Source: Acidobacteria bacterium Ga0077553
Lineage (GTDB): Bacteria; Acidobacteriota; Terriglobia; Bryobacterales; Bryobacteraceae
NCBI GenBank assembly: GCA_001464575.1
Contig: LNFE01000198.1
Location: forward strand, 1-34,905
Direction: 5' to 3'
DNA length: 34,905 bases
Shown piece after piece: positions 26,166-33,484 of this stretch. A program made the position numbers and the translations under genes. The notes beneath the pieces were generated by a model that saw only the letters and a list, made by a program, of their open reading frames with translations, was not told the origin of the DNA and did no database searches. Every line of letters starts with the position of its first letter. Within the stretch, counting starts at the first letter, position 1.

Positions 26166-27255
26166 TCTCTCCCCCAACTCGCCAGCGGAACTGGCGGATC
26201 TCTTGCGCAAGGCGAGCGCGCACGGCCACGCAGTGGAATGCGGTGGTAACTTCTCGAAGGCCCTGTGGGGCGGACCCGTCCGCGAGGCGGACCTGCGGAT
26301 ATCGACCGCGAAGCTGAATACGGTGCTGCAGTACGAACCGCGGGACTTGACGATCTCGGTGGGGGCAGGCATGTCCTATGCAGCGTTGACGCGCTTGGTG
26401 GCCGGCAACCGGCAGATGATCCCGCTGGACCCGCCCTACGCCTCAAAGGCGACCATCGGCGGGGTGATTGCGACGAACTTAAGCGGCAGCCGGCGGCGGC
26501 TGTTTGGCACGGCGCGGGACCTGGTGATCGGCCTGCAGTTTGCGACGATGGAGGGCAAACTGGTGCAGAGCGGCGGCATGGTGGTGAAGAACGTCGCGGG
26601 CCTGGACATGGGTAAGCTGCTGATTGGCAGCTATGGCACGCTGGGGGTGCTGACCTCCATCAACTTCAAGCTGATTCCGACGCCGCCCGACAAGGCAACT
26701 TTCGTCCGCAGTTTCGCGACCGCGGCCGAGGCGGTGGCAGAGCGGAACCGGCTGCTGAGCAGCGTGCTGCAGCCGGCAGGCATGGACCTGTTGAATCCCG
26801 CGGCGAGCGAGATCCTGGGGCATAAAGGATTTCTGCTGGTGCTGCCGGTGGGAGGCAGCGGGGTGGTGATCGACCGGTATAAGCGGGAGCTAAGCAGCTA
26901 TCATGTCGCGCCGAACGATATGCTGATGGGCCGGATGGCGGAGTTTTCCGCGACGTTTCTGGCGCAACACGCCAAAGGAGCGGTGGCACGGATCAGCACC
27001 CGGCTGCAGGGCTTACTGCCGTTGCTCGAAACGGAGAAGCGGCCGCTGGTGGTACGGGCGGCGAACGGCGTGGCGTATCTGCATCTACAAAATGCACGGG
27101 AACCGTTTCCGGGGGTTCTTGAGGCAGGTGAGGAGCGGCAGGCCACGGTACAGTGGCCGGAGCCGGGGGGCGATTTGGCGGTAATGGAGAAGATTAAGCG
27201 CATGATGGATCCGCAGCATCTGCTGAACAAGGGGCGTCTCTATGGCCGCATCTAA
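26158..27255 (+). CDS. glcE: Glycolate oxidase FAD-binding subunit GlcE-like
   Basis: 365 residues (E. coli GlcE is about 350), no signal peptide, cytosolic. Residues ~10-180 are an FAD-binding type-4 (PCMH) domain: V-E-C-G-G-N for the start of the FAD site, L-T-I-S-V-G-A-G-M, then T-I-G-G-V-I-A-T-N-L-S-G-S-R-R-R-L-F-G and V-K-N-V-A-G-L-D-M-G-K-L-L-I-G-S-Y-G-T-L-G-V. The C-terminus ends D-P-Q-H-L-L-N-K-G-R-L, typical of FAD-linked oxidases. With GlcD and GlcF it oxidises glycolate (or a related 2-hydroxy acid) to the 2-oxo acid and passes electrons to the quinone pool. It overlaps glcF by 14 bases. No glcD lies next to it, so the catalytic GlcD subunit must be encoded elsewhere. Confidence 0.88.
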   Translation: MSNLSPNSPAELADLLRKASAHGHAVECGGNFSKALWGGPVREADLRISTAKLNTVLQYEPRDLTISVGAGMSYAALTRLVAGNRQMIPLDPPYASKATIGGVIATNLSGSRRRLFGTARDLVIGLQFATMEGKLVQSGGMVVKNVAGLDMGKLLIGSYGTLGVLTSINFKLIPTPPDKATFVRSFATAAEAVAERNRLLSSVLQPAGMDLLNPAASEILGHKGFLLVLPVGGSGVVIDRYKRELSSYHVAPNDMLMGRMAEFSATFLAQHAKGAVARISTRLQGLLPLLETEKRPLVVRAANGVAYLHLQNAREPFPGVLEAGEERQATVQWPEPGGDLAVMEKIKRMMDPQHLLNKGRLYGRI

Positions 27256-28540
27256 TTTGAACAACTCCGAAGCGCCGCTGCAGAAAGATCTCGACAAATG
27301 CGTCCATTGTGGGCTGTGCCTGAATGCTTGCCCGACGTATCGGGAACTGGGCGTCGAGATGGATTCGCCGCGAGGGCGGATTTATCAGATGGTGCAGATC
27401 ACCACCGGCCAAGCCGAGATGAGCGATGCCTACGTGGAGCACATGGACTTGTGCCTGGCGTGCCGGGGCTGCGAGACGGCGTGCCCAAGCGGGGTGCAGT
27501 ACGGGAAGCTGATTGAAGCGGCGCGGGCGCACATCGAAGAGAACCGGCCGCGGCCGGCGCTGATCCGGCTGTTCCGTTGGTTCATCTTCGGGCAACTGCT
27601 GCAGACGCGGTGGATGCTGGCTTTGGCGGGCGCCGGGCTTTATCTGTATCAGGTTTCAGGGATCCAGAAGTTTGTCCGCTCGACGGGGCTTTTAAAGCCC
27701 TTCGGGAAGCTGGCGGAGATTGAACTGCTTTCGCCGAACGCGGAAGCGCCGTTCTTCTTCGGACAGATCGGCAAGGTGTTTCCGGCCGAGGGGACGCAGA
27801 AGTACAAAGTGGCGTTTCTGGCCGGGTGCATCCAGAACGTTTCGTTCGCGCGGCTGAACGAGGCCACGGTGCGGGTGCTCCAGAAGAACGGCTGCGAAGT
27901 GCATATTCCGGCCGAGCAGGGCTGTTGCGGAGCGCTCCACGTGCACTCGGGCCGGAAGGAAGACGGCCGGAAGTTGGCGCGGAAGAATATCGACGCTCTG
28001 GTGGACGGCGGGTTCGACGCGATTATCAGCAACACGGGCGGGTGCGGGTCGACGTTGAAGGAGTATCACGAACTGCTCGAAGAGGACGCGAAGTATCACG
28101 ACCGCGCCAAGGAGTTCGTGAAGAAGATGAAGGACGTGAACGAGTTCCTGGGTTCGATTGAGTTGAACCCGAAGATGGGCGCCGTGCCGATGACGGTGAC
28201 CTATCAGGATTCGTGCCACCTGGCGCACGGGCAGAAGGTGCGGGTGGGTCCGCGAAAGATTCTGGGGGCGATTCCGGAGCTGACCTTCAAAGAGATGCCG
28301 ATGAGCGACCTGTGCTGTGGGAGCGCGGGCATCTACAACGTGGTGCAGTCGGAGATGGCGAGCCAGTTGTTGAAAAACAAGATGGAGTACGTCAACGGGA
28401 CGGGGGCGGCGGTGATTGTCGCTTCGAATCCGGGTTGCATGCTGCAGTTAGATGCTGGAGCGCGGCTGCACGGGACGGGGCAGCGGGTGATGCATGTGGT
28501 GCAGGTGCTGGACGAGGCGTACAAGAATTATTCCGCTTGA
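27242..28540 (+). CDS. glcF: Glycolate oxidase iron-sulfur subunit GlcF-like
   Basis: 432 residues. Two 4Fe-4S ferredoxin motifs are complete: Cys20-x2-Cys23-x2-Cys26-x3-Cys30-Pro and Cys71-x2-Cys74-x2-Cys77-x3-Cys81-Pro. A hydrophobic helix at about 118-136 may anchor it to the membrane. Two CCG (cysteine-rich) domains follow: Q-G-C-C-G-A-L-H with N-T-G-G-C-G-S, and Y-Q-D-S-C-H-L with D-L-C-C-G-S-A-G and N-P-G-C-M-L-Q. This is the electron-transfer subunit of glycolate dehydrogenase or of the related lactate oxidase-type complexes. It starts inside glcE (14-base overlap). Its stop overlaps the TTGACA of the next promoter. Confidence 0.92.
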   Translation: MAASNLNNSEAPLQKDLDKCVHCGLCLNACPTYRELGVEMDSPRGRIYQMVQITTGQAEMSDAYVEHMDLCLACRGCETACPSGVQYGKLIEAARAHIEENRPRPALIRLFRWFIFGQLLQTRWMLALAGAGLYLYQVSGIQKFVRSTGLLKPFGKLAEIELLSPNAEAPFFFGQIGKVFPAEGTQKYKVAFLAGCIQNVSFARLNEATVRVLQKNGCEVHIPAEQGCCGALHVHSGRKEDGRKLARKNIDALVDGGFDAIISNTGGCGSTLKEYHELLEEDAKYHDRAKEFVKKMKDVNEFLGSIELNPKMGAVPMTVTYQDSCHLAHGQKVRVGPRKILGAIPELTFKEMPMSDLCCGSAGIYNVVQSEMASQLLKNKMEYVNGTGAAVIVASNPGCMLQLDAGARLHGTGQRVMHVVQVLDEAYKNYSA

Positions 28541-28566
28541 CAGAAAGTACTTTGCATAGCAAAGTA
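28537..28566 (+). promoter_or_regulatory. Promoter -35 with 19-bp palindromic operator
   Basis: A perfect -35 hexamer TTGACA (28537-28542) is followed by TACTTTGC (28548-28555), ATA, GCAAAGTA (28559-28566): an 8-bp perfect inverted repeat with a 3-base centre, ending 5 bases before the ATG at 28572. The -10 (for instance CAAAGT at 28560-28565, 17-base spacer) would lie in the right half-site, so a bound dimeric repressor would block polymerase. The regulator is not in the window; a PadR-type repressor is one candidate. Confidence 0.6.
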
Positions 28567-28571
28567 TTGTC

Positions 28572-30467
28572 ATGTCCACTTCTCCTAGCGCCTTATGGCG
28601 TCTCCATTTCTCCCGTCGTTGGCCGATGGGGTTGACGATTCCTGATGATGATGCGAGCTGGCCCGAGGCGGAACGCCGCCTGCTGGCAGACTCGTTGCGG
28701 CAGTTTCAATTGGGCGAGGGTTCCGACGGGTGTAATCTGCTGCGGTTTGCGCGGACGTTTGCCGAGCGGGTGGGGGATGCGGATTTGCCGGAGGCGGTGG
28801 CGGGGTTGATTGCCGAGGAGCAGCGGCATTCGCGCTGGCTGGCGCAAGTGCTGCGGGCCCACGGGGAGCCGTTGTTGGGGCGGCACTGGGTGGACGGTGC
28901 GTTTCGCTTGCTGCGGCGGACGATGGGTTTTGGGTTTGAAGTGGCAGTGCTGGTTTCGGCCGAGGTGGTGGCGGTGCCTTATTACACTGCCGTGGGCCGG
29001 GTGACCAGTTTGCCGTCGTTGCGGGCGATTTGTGCGCGGGTACTGGAGGACGAAGCGTTCCACCTGCAATTTCAGGCGCATAACTTGAGTCTGGTGGTGC
29101 GGGATCACTTTGGGCTGCGTCATGCGATGCACCGGGCGCTGCAGGGGTTGATTGGGCTGGTGGTGTGGCAGCAGCATGGGCGGGTGTTGGCGGCGGGCGG
29201 GTATACGTTTACCGCATTTTCTCGGGAATGTAACCGTTTGCTGCTGGAGGTGCAGCCAATGTCGATTCGATTCCGCCTCAGCGTAATGATGTTGCTTGAG
29301 TACATGGTTTGGGGAGCCTGGTATCCAGACTTCTCGGCCTATCTCGGCTCGGTTTTGAAGTTCTCGGATGGTCAGGTGGGCGCGATTTATGCGCTGTTGC
29401 CGATTGGTTGCATGGTGGCGCCGTTCTTTGCCGGGCAACTGGCGGACCGCTATTTTTCGACAGAGAAATTGCTGGCGGCGCTGCATTTGCTGGGAGCCAT
29501 TCCCCTGTATGTCGTAGCGTCGGCGACGAACTACGACGGGGTTTGGGTGTGGATGCTGATCTGGTCGCTGCTGTATGGCCCGACGTTGGCGTTGACTAAC
29601 TCGATCTGCTTCCACCATATGCCGGAGGCGGAGGGCGAGTTTGGCCTGGTGCGGGTATGGGGCACGATCGGCTGGATTGTGGTAGGGCTGCTGCTGGGCG
29701 TGGGGCTGCGCGAGGGAGCGCCGCACCTGCTGGGGCAGTTCCAGGGCTTTGACGGGATGTGGCTGGGGGCGGGGCTGTCGATCATTCTCGGCGTCTTCTG
29801 CTTCTTCCTGCCGCATACGCCGCCGGCGCAAAAGAGCGGGTCGCCGTGGGCGTTCCTTTCCGCGCTGAAGATGCTGAAGGACCCCGAGTTTGCGATTTTC
29901 CTGGGCATCGCCTTTGTCGTGGCGACCGAATTGATGTTCTACTTCGTGCTGACCGGGCCGTTCCTTTATGCCGTAGGGATTTCGCCGGGCTCGGCGCCGG
30001 CGTGGATGGCGTTAGCGCAGGCGGCGGAGATTATCACGATGATCGGGTTGCCGTGGATGTTGAAGCGTTGGGGCATCCGGGGGACGATGATGGTGGGGAT
30101 TTTGGCTTGGCCGATCCGGTACGCCGTGTTTGCGCTGGGGGGACCGCTGTGGCTGATTCTGGCTTCGCTAACGCTGCATGGCCTTTGCTACGTCTGCTTC
30201 TTTACGGCTTCGTATATCTACGTCGACCAGGCCGCTGAGCCGGAGAACCGGGCTTCGGCGCAGGGCCTGATCACGTTCGTGCTGCTGGGCGCGGGCATGG
30301 TGGTGGGCAGTTGGTTTGCGGGGTTTGTGAGCGATATGTTCTCGATCACGAACGCGGCCGGGGTGAAGACCGTGGACTACACGAAGATCTTCCTGGTGCC
30401 GCTGGGTTTGACGGTGTTGTGCGCGCTCCTATTCGTGGCGTTCTTCAGGCCGCGGGCGAAGGCGTAA
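28572..30467 (+). CDS. Fusion of ferritin-like domain and nucleoside:H+ symporter (MFS)
   Basis: 631 residues in one uninterrupted frame. Residues ~30-229 are a helical ferritin-like domain with diiron-type motifs: Glu49, Glu83-x2-His86 (E-E-Q-R-H) and Glu161-x2-His164 (E-D-E-A-F-H). Residues 230-631 (402 residues, the normal full length) are a 12-helix major facilitator of the nucleoside:H+ symporter family (NupG/XapB-like), starting M-S-I-R-F-R-L-S-V-M-M-L-L-E-Y and W-G-A-W-Y. The ATG of that second part, at 29259, has an excellent ribosome binding site GGAGGT at 29246-29251, so the transporter may also be made separately. Either a true fusion or two genes that lost the stop codon between them. 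Its 3' end overlaps the convergent VOC gene by 23 bases. Confidence 0.82.
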   Translation: MSTSPSALWRLHFSRRWPMGLTIPDDDASWPEAERRLLADSLRQFQLGEGSDGCNLLRFARTFAERVGDADLPEAVAGLIAEEQRHSRWLAQVLRAHGEPLLGRHWVDGAFRLLRRTMGFGFEVAVLVSAEVVAVPYYTAVGRVTSLPSLRAICARVLEDEAFHLQFQAHNLSLVVRDHFGLRHAMHRALQGLIGLVVWQQHGRVLAAGGYTFTAFSRECNRLLLEVQPMSIRFRLSVMMLLEYMVWGAWYPDFSAYLGSVLKFSDGQVGAIYALLPIGCMVAPFFAGQLADRYFSTEKLLAALHLLGAIPLYVVASATNYDGVWVWMLIWSLLYGPTLALTNSICFHHMPEAEGEFGLVRVWGTIGWIVVGLLLGVGLREGAPHLLGQFQGFDGMWLGAGLSIILGVFCFFLPHTPPAQKSGSPWAFLSALKMLKDPEFAIFLGIAFVVATELMFYFVLTGPFLYAVGISPGSAPAWMALAQAAEIITMIGLPWMLKRWGIRGTMMVGILAWPIRYAVFALGGPLWLILASLTLHGLCYVCFFTASYIYVDQAAEPENRASAQGLITFVLLGAGMVVGSWFAGFVSDMFSITNAAGVKTVDYTKIFLVPLGLTVLCALLFVAFFRPRAKA

Positions 30468-31188
30468 GCAGGGAGAAGCGAGCGCCGGTGGGGTCGCTGA
30501 GCATGGCTAGGCGGCCGACGCCAGGAGCGTCGAACGGCGGGGCGAAGATGCGTCCTTCGAAGGCCCGGGCCTGTTCGATGTTGGCATCGACATCGGTGGA
30601 CCAGACATAGAAGCTCCAGAACGACGGCTTGTCGCCCCAGTCGGCATCCATCTCGAGCAGCCCGCCCCAGTCCTGACCTCCGGCCGAAAAGATCTCGTAG
30701 GTGCCCGGGGCTCCAGGGTGCGGCTTGGTGGACCAGCCCAGGAGCGCCTCGTAGAACTCCGCGACCTGCGCGATGCCGCGGGTGGCGAGTTCCACCCACA
30801 GCACGGCGTTCGGCGTCCGCATCCGTTCCACCCCCGGCAGAGTGCCCGCCTGCCAGAGAACGAACTCGGCCCCCTGCGGATCCGTCACGATCGCCATGCG
30901 GCCGTATTCGCCGACGGCAAATGGCCCCTGGGTCACCTTGCCACCGAGGCCGTCGACGGTCGCCGCGGCGGCGTCCACGTCCTCGACCGCAAAGTAGATG
31001 TTCCATCGGACCTGCTCGTCGGGGGCGGCGGGATAGGCGGCGGCGACGGACGTCCCTCCGAGCTGGAAGACGGTATAGTCCGGCTGGGTTTCGACAGCGG
31101 ACCAGCCGAAGAGCGTCGCGTAGAAGCGTCTGGCGACGTCGCGGTCCGAGGTCGCCAGTTCGAACCAACAGGGCGCGCCGGGGGTCAT
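30445..31188 (-). CDS. Two-domain VOC (glyoxalase/bleomycin resistance fold) protein
   Basis: 247 residues from the ATG at 31188, one base after the stop of the DinB gene and with GAGG about 10 bases upstream; an upstream ATG at 31218 lies inside the DinB gene. It contains two tandem VOC domains (about 1-115 and 125-247). Each has the start pattern W-F-E-L/W-V-E-L-A-T with F-Y-x-x-L-F-G-W / F-Y-E-A-L-L-G-W, and the end pattern D-P-Q-G-A-E-F-V-L / D-P-T-G-A-R-F-S-L. This resembles actinobacterial CFP30B-like proteins. Metal-dependent lyase, dioxygenase or binding function cannot be chosen. Forms a two-gene operon with the DinB-like gene. Confidence 0.88.
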   Translation of the reverse strand: MTPGAPCWFELATSDRDVARRFYATLFGWSAVETQPDYTVFQLGGTSVAAAYPAAPDEQVRWNIYFAVEDVDAAAATVDGLGGKVTQGPFAVGEYGRMAIVTDPQGAEFVLWQAGTLPGVERMRTPNAVLWVELATRGIAQVAEFYEALLGWSTKPHPGAPGTYEIFSAGGQDWGGLLEMDADWGDKPSFWSFYVWSTDVDANIEQARAFEGRIFAPPFDAPGVGRLAMLSDPTGARFSLLTPSPAA

Positions 31189-31189
31189 A

Positions 31190-31687
31190 CTAGGCGACCT
31201 CGTCGGCGGTGGGGCCATAGATGGAGGGGACGGGGATATCGAGCAGCCGCATATAGACCGTCAACTGGCCGCGATGGTGGGCCATGTGATTGATGACCAT
31301 GCCGCGGAGTACCGCAATGCGCGGCATGGCGAGGAACACCTTGCCTTCGGCTCCCTTGAGGGTCCAGGTCTGCATCAGGTCCTCGTCGGAGGTCTTGGCG
31401 AGGGCAGCGCGGAAGGATTCGGCACCGGCGTCAAACAGGCCGAGCAGCTCTGCGGTGGACTGGGGCTTGGGCTGCTCGAAGCCGGCGGAGAGATCGAGTT
31501 CCGCGGTGTTGATGGTCGTGGCGCCCCAGTGAGGCATCTGCGCCACGTGGGTGGCGAGTTCCCCGAGCGACATCGATTTCGGATGGGGTTTGTAGTCGAA
31601 TTGGTCGGCCGGGAGTCGCTCCAAACAGCGGCGGAGGGAGGGCAGTTCCGATTCGAGTTCATGGAGAAGAGAAGGCGAAAGTGACAT
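31190..31687 (-). CDS. DinB-family four-helix protein
   Basis: 165 residues from the ATG at 31687. DinB/YfiT-type four-helix bundle with the three-His metal site pattern: His in L-A-T-H-V-A-Q-M and two His in the closing helix N-H-M-A-H-H-R-G-Q-L-T-V-Y-M-R-L-L. The ending I-P-V-P-S-I-Y-G-P-T-A-D-E is typical. Members act as thiol-dependent (bacillithiol or mycothiol) transferases or have unknown roles; many are stress induced. It is upstream of the VOC gene in the same operon. No good Shine-Dalgarno is seen, and the start codon lies in the arm of a small inverted repeat (31685-31707). Confidence 0.88.
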   Translation of the reverse strand: MSLSPSLLHELESELPSLRRCLERLPADQFDYKPHPKSMSLGELATHVAQMPHWGATTINTAELDLSAGFEQPKPQSTAELLGLFDAGAESFRAALAKTSDEDLMQTWTLKGAEGKVFLAMPRIAVLRGMVINHMAHHRGQLTVYMRLLDIPVPSIYGPTADEVA

Positions 31688-31707
31688 CAGGAAGATTCTG
31701 CCTGATG
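31685..31707 (-). repeat. Inverted repeat at the DinB gene start codon
   Basis: CATCAGG (31685-31691) and CCTGATG (31701-31707) are perfect 7-bp inverted repeats, 9 bases apart; on the minus strand the ATG at 31687 forms the end of one arm. It could be an operator or an RNA hairpin over the start codon. Confidence 0.4.
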
Positions 31708-31717
31708 CCACTGGAGA

Positions 31718-32500
31718 TTACAAGGGCTCGAGGAGATTTTTTAGATCCATCACGCCGGCGTTGACGGCATTGCGGTAGACGGCGAGGTCGGCGCTCCAAC
31801 TGAGAATGCGGAAGCCGATGCCGTGCCACTGGCGGGCCTGTTCGGGGTTGCCGGGCTGGATGGCGGCGACCTTGCCATGCCGGGCGGCGGCGGCGACAAC
31901 GGCGGCGAGCGCGCCGAGGAACTCCGGATGCTGGAACTGGCCGGGGATGCCCATGGCGCTCGACAGATCGTAGTGGCCGACCCAGAGTACGTCGACGCCG
32001 GGAGTGCTGGCGATGGCATCAAGATTGGCGAGGCCCGAGGGGGACTCGATCATCGTGATGACGGTCGTGTTCTGATTGGCGCGTGCAAAGTAACTGACCG
32101 GGTCTGGGACCATGTAATCCGAGTGGGCGGTGCCGAGGGCGATGCCGCGTTTGCCCATGGGCGCGTACTTACAGGCGTCGACGATGGCCTTGGCCTGTTC
32201 GGCGTTTTCGACGTTGGCGACCATGATGCCGAGGGCGCCGGCGTCGAGGGTGCGCGCGCAGAAATGGTAGAGATTCTGGGGGATGCGGACGAAGGGGGCG
32301 ATGTCGGTGGCCTTGAACCAGGCGCAGAGATCGGCGATGTGGCCGGTGTCGAAGCCGGTGTGCTCCATGTCGATGACGACGAAGTCGAGGGGCGTGGTGG
32401 CCAGGATCTTGGCGACGCCACGGGTGCCGAACTCCATGATCATGTGGCCGACGGCGGAGCCGCGTTCAGCGAGGGCCTGCTGCAGGCGATTGGGTTTCAT
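31718..32500 (-). CDS. HpcH/HpaI-family aldolase
   Basis: 260 residues, normal length, cytosolic. Class II (divalent-metal, pyruvate-type) aldolase of the HpcH/HpaI family: D-F-V-V-I-D-M-E-H-T-G-F-D near residue 40, P-F-V-R-I-P-Q, G-A-L-G-I-M-V-A-N-V-E-N-A-E-Q-A, then M-I-E-S-P-S-G with the metal-binding Glu, and V-D-V-L-W-V-G-H-Y-D-L-S near 180. These enzymes cleave 2-keto-3-deoxy sugar acids or 4-hydroxy-2-oxo acids to pyruvate and an aldehyde. AGAGG a few bases before the ATG at 32500 is a good ribosome binding site. It is the second gene after the 2-hydroxyacid dehydrogenase, a pairing seen in hydroxyacid or sugar-acid catabolism. Confidence 0.92.
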   Translation of the reverse strand: MKPNRLQQALAERGSAVGHMIMEFGTRGVAKILATTPLDFVVIDMEHTGFDTGHIADLCAWFKATDIAPFVRIPQNLYHFCARTLDAGALGIMVANVENAEQAKAIVDACKYAPMGKRGIALGTAHSDYMVPDPVSYFARANQNTTVITMIESPSGLANLDAIASTPGVDVLWVGHYDLSSAMGIPGQFQHPEFLGALAAVVAAAARHGKVAAIQPGNPEQARQWHGIGFRILSWSADLAVYRNAVNAGVMDLKNLLEPL

Positions 32501-33461
32501 TGATACCTCTGCAATTTAGATTGGAAGCCGGGACGGGTGAGGACGGCCCGGTTGACGACGCCGCCCGGGGCTGGGCGATCTCTTCGGTCCAGGGGAGGCC
32601 GTGGGGGGTGACGATGACGTTCTCCATGGCGAAGAGCGGATGATCCGGACGGGGCGGTTCCTGCTCGAAGACGTCGATGCCGGCTCCGGCGATCCAGCCT
32701 TCCTGAAGGGCCTTAACGAGGGCCGCTTCGTCGACGATGGGGCCGCGGGCGGTGTTGATGAAATTGGCGGTGGGCTTCATCATGCGGAAGAGGCGCTCGT
32801 TGACGAGGCCGCGGGTGGACTCGTTGAGGAGCGTGTTGACGCAGATGAAATCGCTTTCGCGGCAGACGGTTTCGAGGTCGACCATTTCGACACCTTCGAC
32901 GGCGTCGACGTAGGGGTCGTGGGCGAGGAGGCGGGAGAAGCCGAAGGGTTGGGCGAGGCGGAAGAGTTCGCGGCCGATGTTGCCGCAGCCGATGGAGCCG
33001 AGGACCTGGCCGCGGAGGTTGCGGCCGAGGCGGGGGAGGTCGCCGCGCCATCGGCCTTGGCGGGTGATGCGGTCCTGAATGAGGAGGTTCTTGGCGAGGG
33101 CGAGGGCGAGGGTGAGGATGGCTTCGGCGACGGGGGTGCGGACGGCGTTGGGGGTGATGGCGAGGACGACGTCGGCGGCGGTGAGGGCTTCGGTGTCGAT
33201 GCGGTCGTAGCCGACGCCCCAGCGGGCGACGATGGCGAGGCGGTCGACGCCTTGGAGGCTGGCGGCATCGATCTTGGTCGAGAGGGCGAAGACGGCGTCG
33301 TAGCGGTTCAGGACGGCCGGGGTGGCGTGGTTGCCGGGCATTTCGGGCATCGCTTCCCATTCGAGATTCGGCACGGCGAACTTGGCTTGGACGACGTGTT
33401 CAAAGCGCCCTTTGGCGTCGACATAGAAGTCTGGAGTTACTCCGACACGGAACGGTTGCAT
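32466..33461 (-). CDS. D-2-hydroxyacid dehydrogenase with frameshifted C-terminus
   Basis: 331 residues from the ATG at 33461; an in-frame ATG at 33473 is possible but sits in the promoter. The NAD-binding Rossmann motif G-C-G-N-I-G (about 157-162) and the catalytic Arg (N-T-A-R-G-P-I-V-D), Glu (D-V-F-E-Q-E-P) and His (V-T-P-H-G) of phosphoglycerate dehydrogenase-like enzymes are present. After W-T-E-E-I-A-Q the reading frame turns to non-family, Ser/Pro-rich sequence and runs 35 bases into the aldolase gene. In another frame the same DNA (32568-32497) reads P-G-G-V-V-N-R-A-V-L-T-R-P-G-F-Q, the expected family ending, and stops with TGA overlapping the aldolase ATG (ATGA). A small out-of-frame deletion near 32570 is the best explanation. 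Activity is doubtful. Confidence 0.85.
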   Translation of the reverse strand: MQPFRVGVTPDFYVDAKGRFEHVVQAKFAVPNLEWEAMPEMPGNHATPAVLNRYDAVFALSTKIDAASLQGVDRLAIVARWGVGYDRIDTEALTAADVVLAITPNAVRTPVAEAILTLALALAKNLLIQDRITRQGRWRGDLPRLGRNLRGQVLGSIGCGNIGRELFRLAQPFGFSRLLAHDPYVDAVEGVEMVDLETVCRESDFICVNTLLNESTRGLVNERLFRMMKPTANFINTARGPIVDEAALVKALQEGWIAGAGIDVFEQEPPRPDHPLFAMENVIVTPHGLPWTEEIAQPRAASSTGPSSPVPASNLNCRGINETQSPAAGPR

Positions 33462-33472
33462 CCTGAGAAGCA

Positions 33473-33480
33473 TACAATAT
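33473..33480. promoter_or_regulatory. Overlapping divergent -10 elements between dehydrogenase and sulfatase
   Basis: On the plus strand TACAAT (33473-33478) ends exactly 6 bases before the GTG at 33485, predicting a leaderless sulfatase mRNA. On the minus strand TATTGT (33480-33475) overlaps it and lies 13 bases before the dehydrogenase ATG at 33461. No convincing -35 on either side. Confidence 0.4.
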
Positions 33481-33484
33481 CGGG

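Noticed and set aside
28593..29831. 412-codon minus-strand frame opposite the ferritin-transporter fusion
   Set aside because: His/Gln/Arg/Pro-rich shadow typical of the complement of membrane-protein genes.
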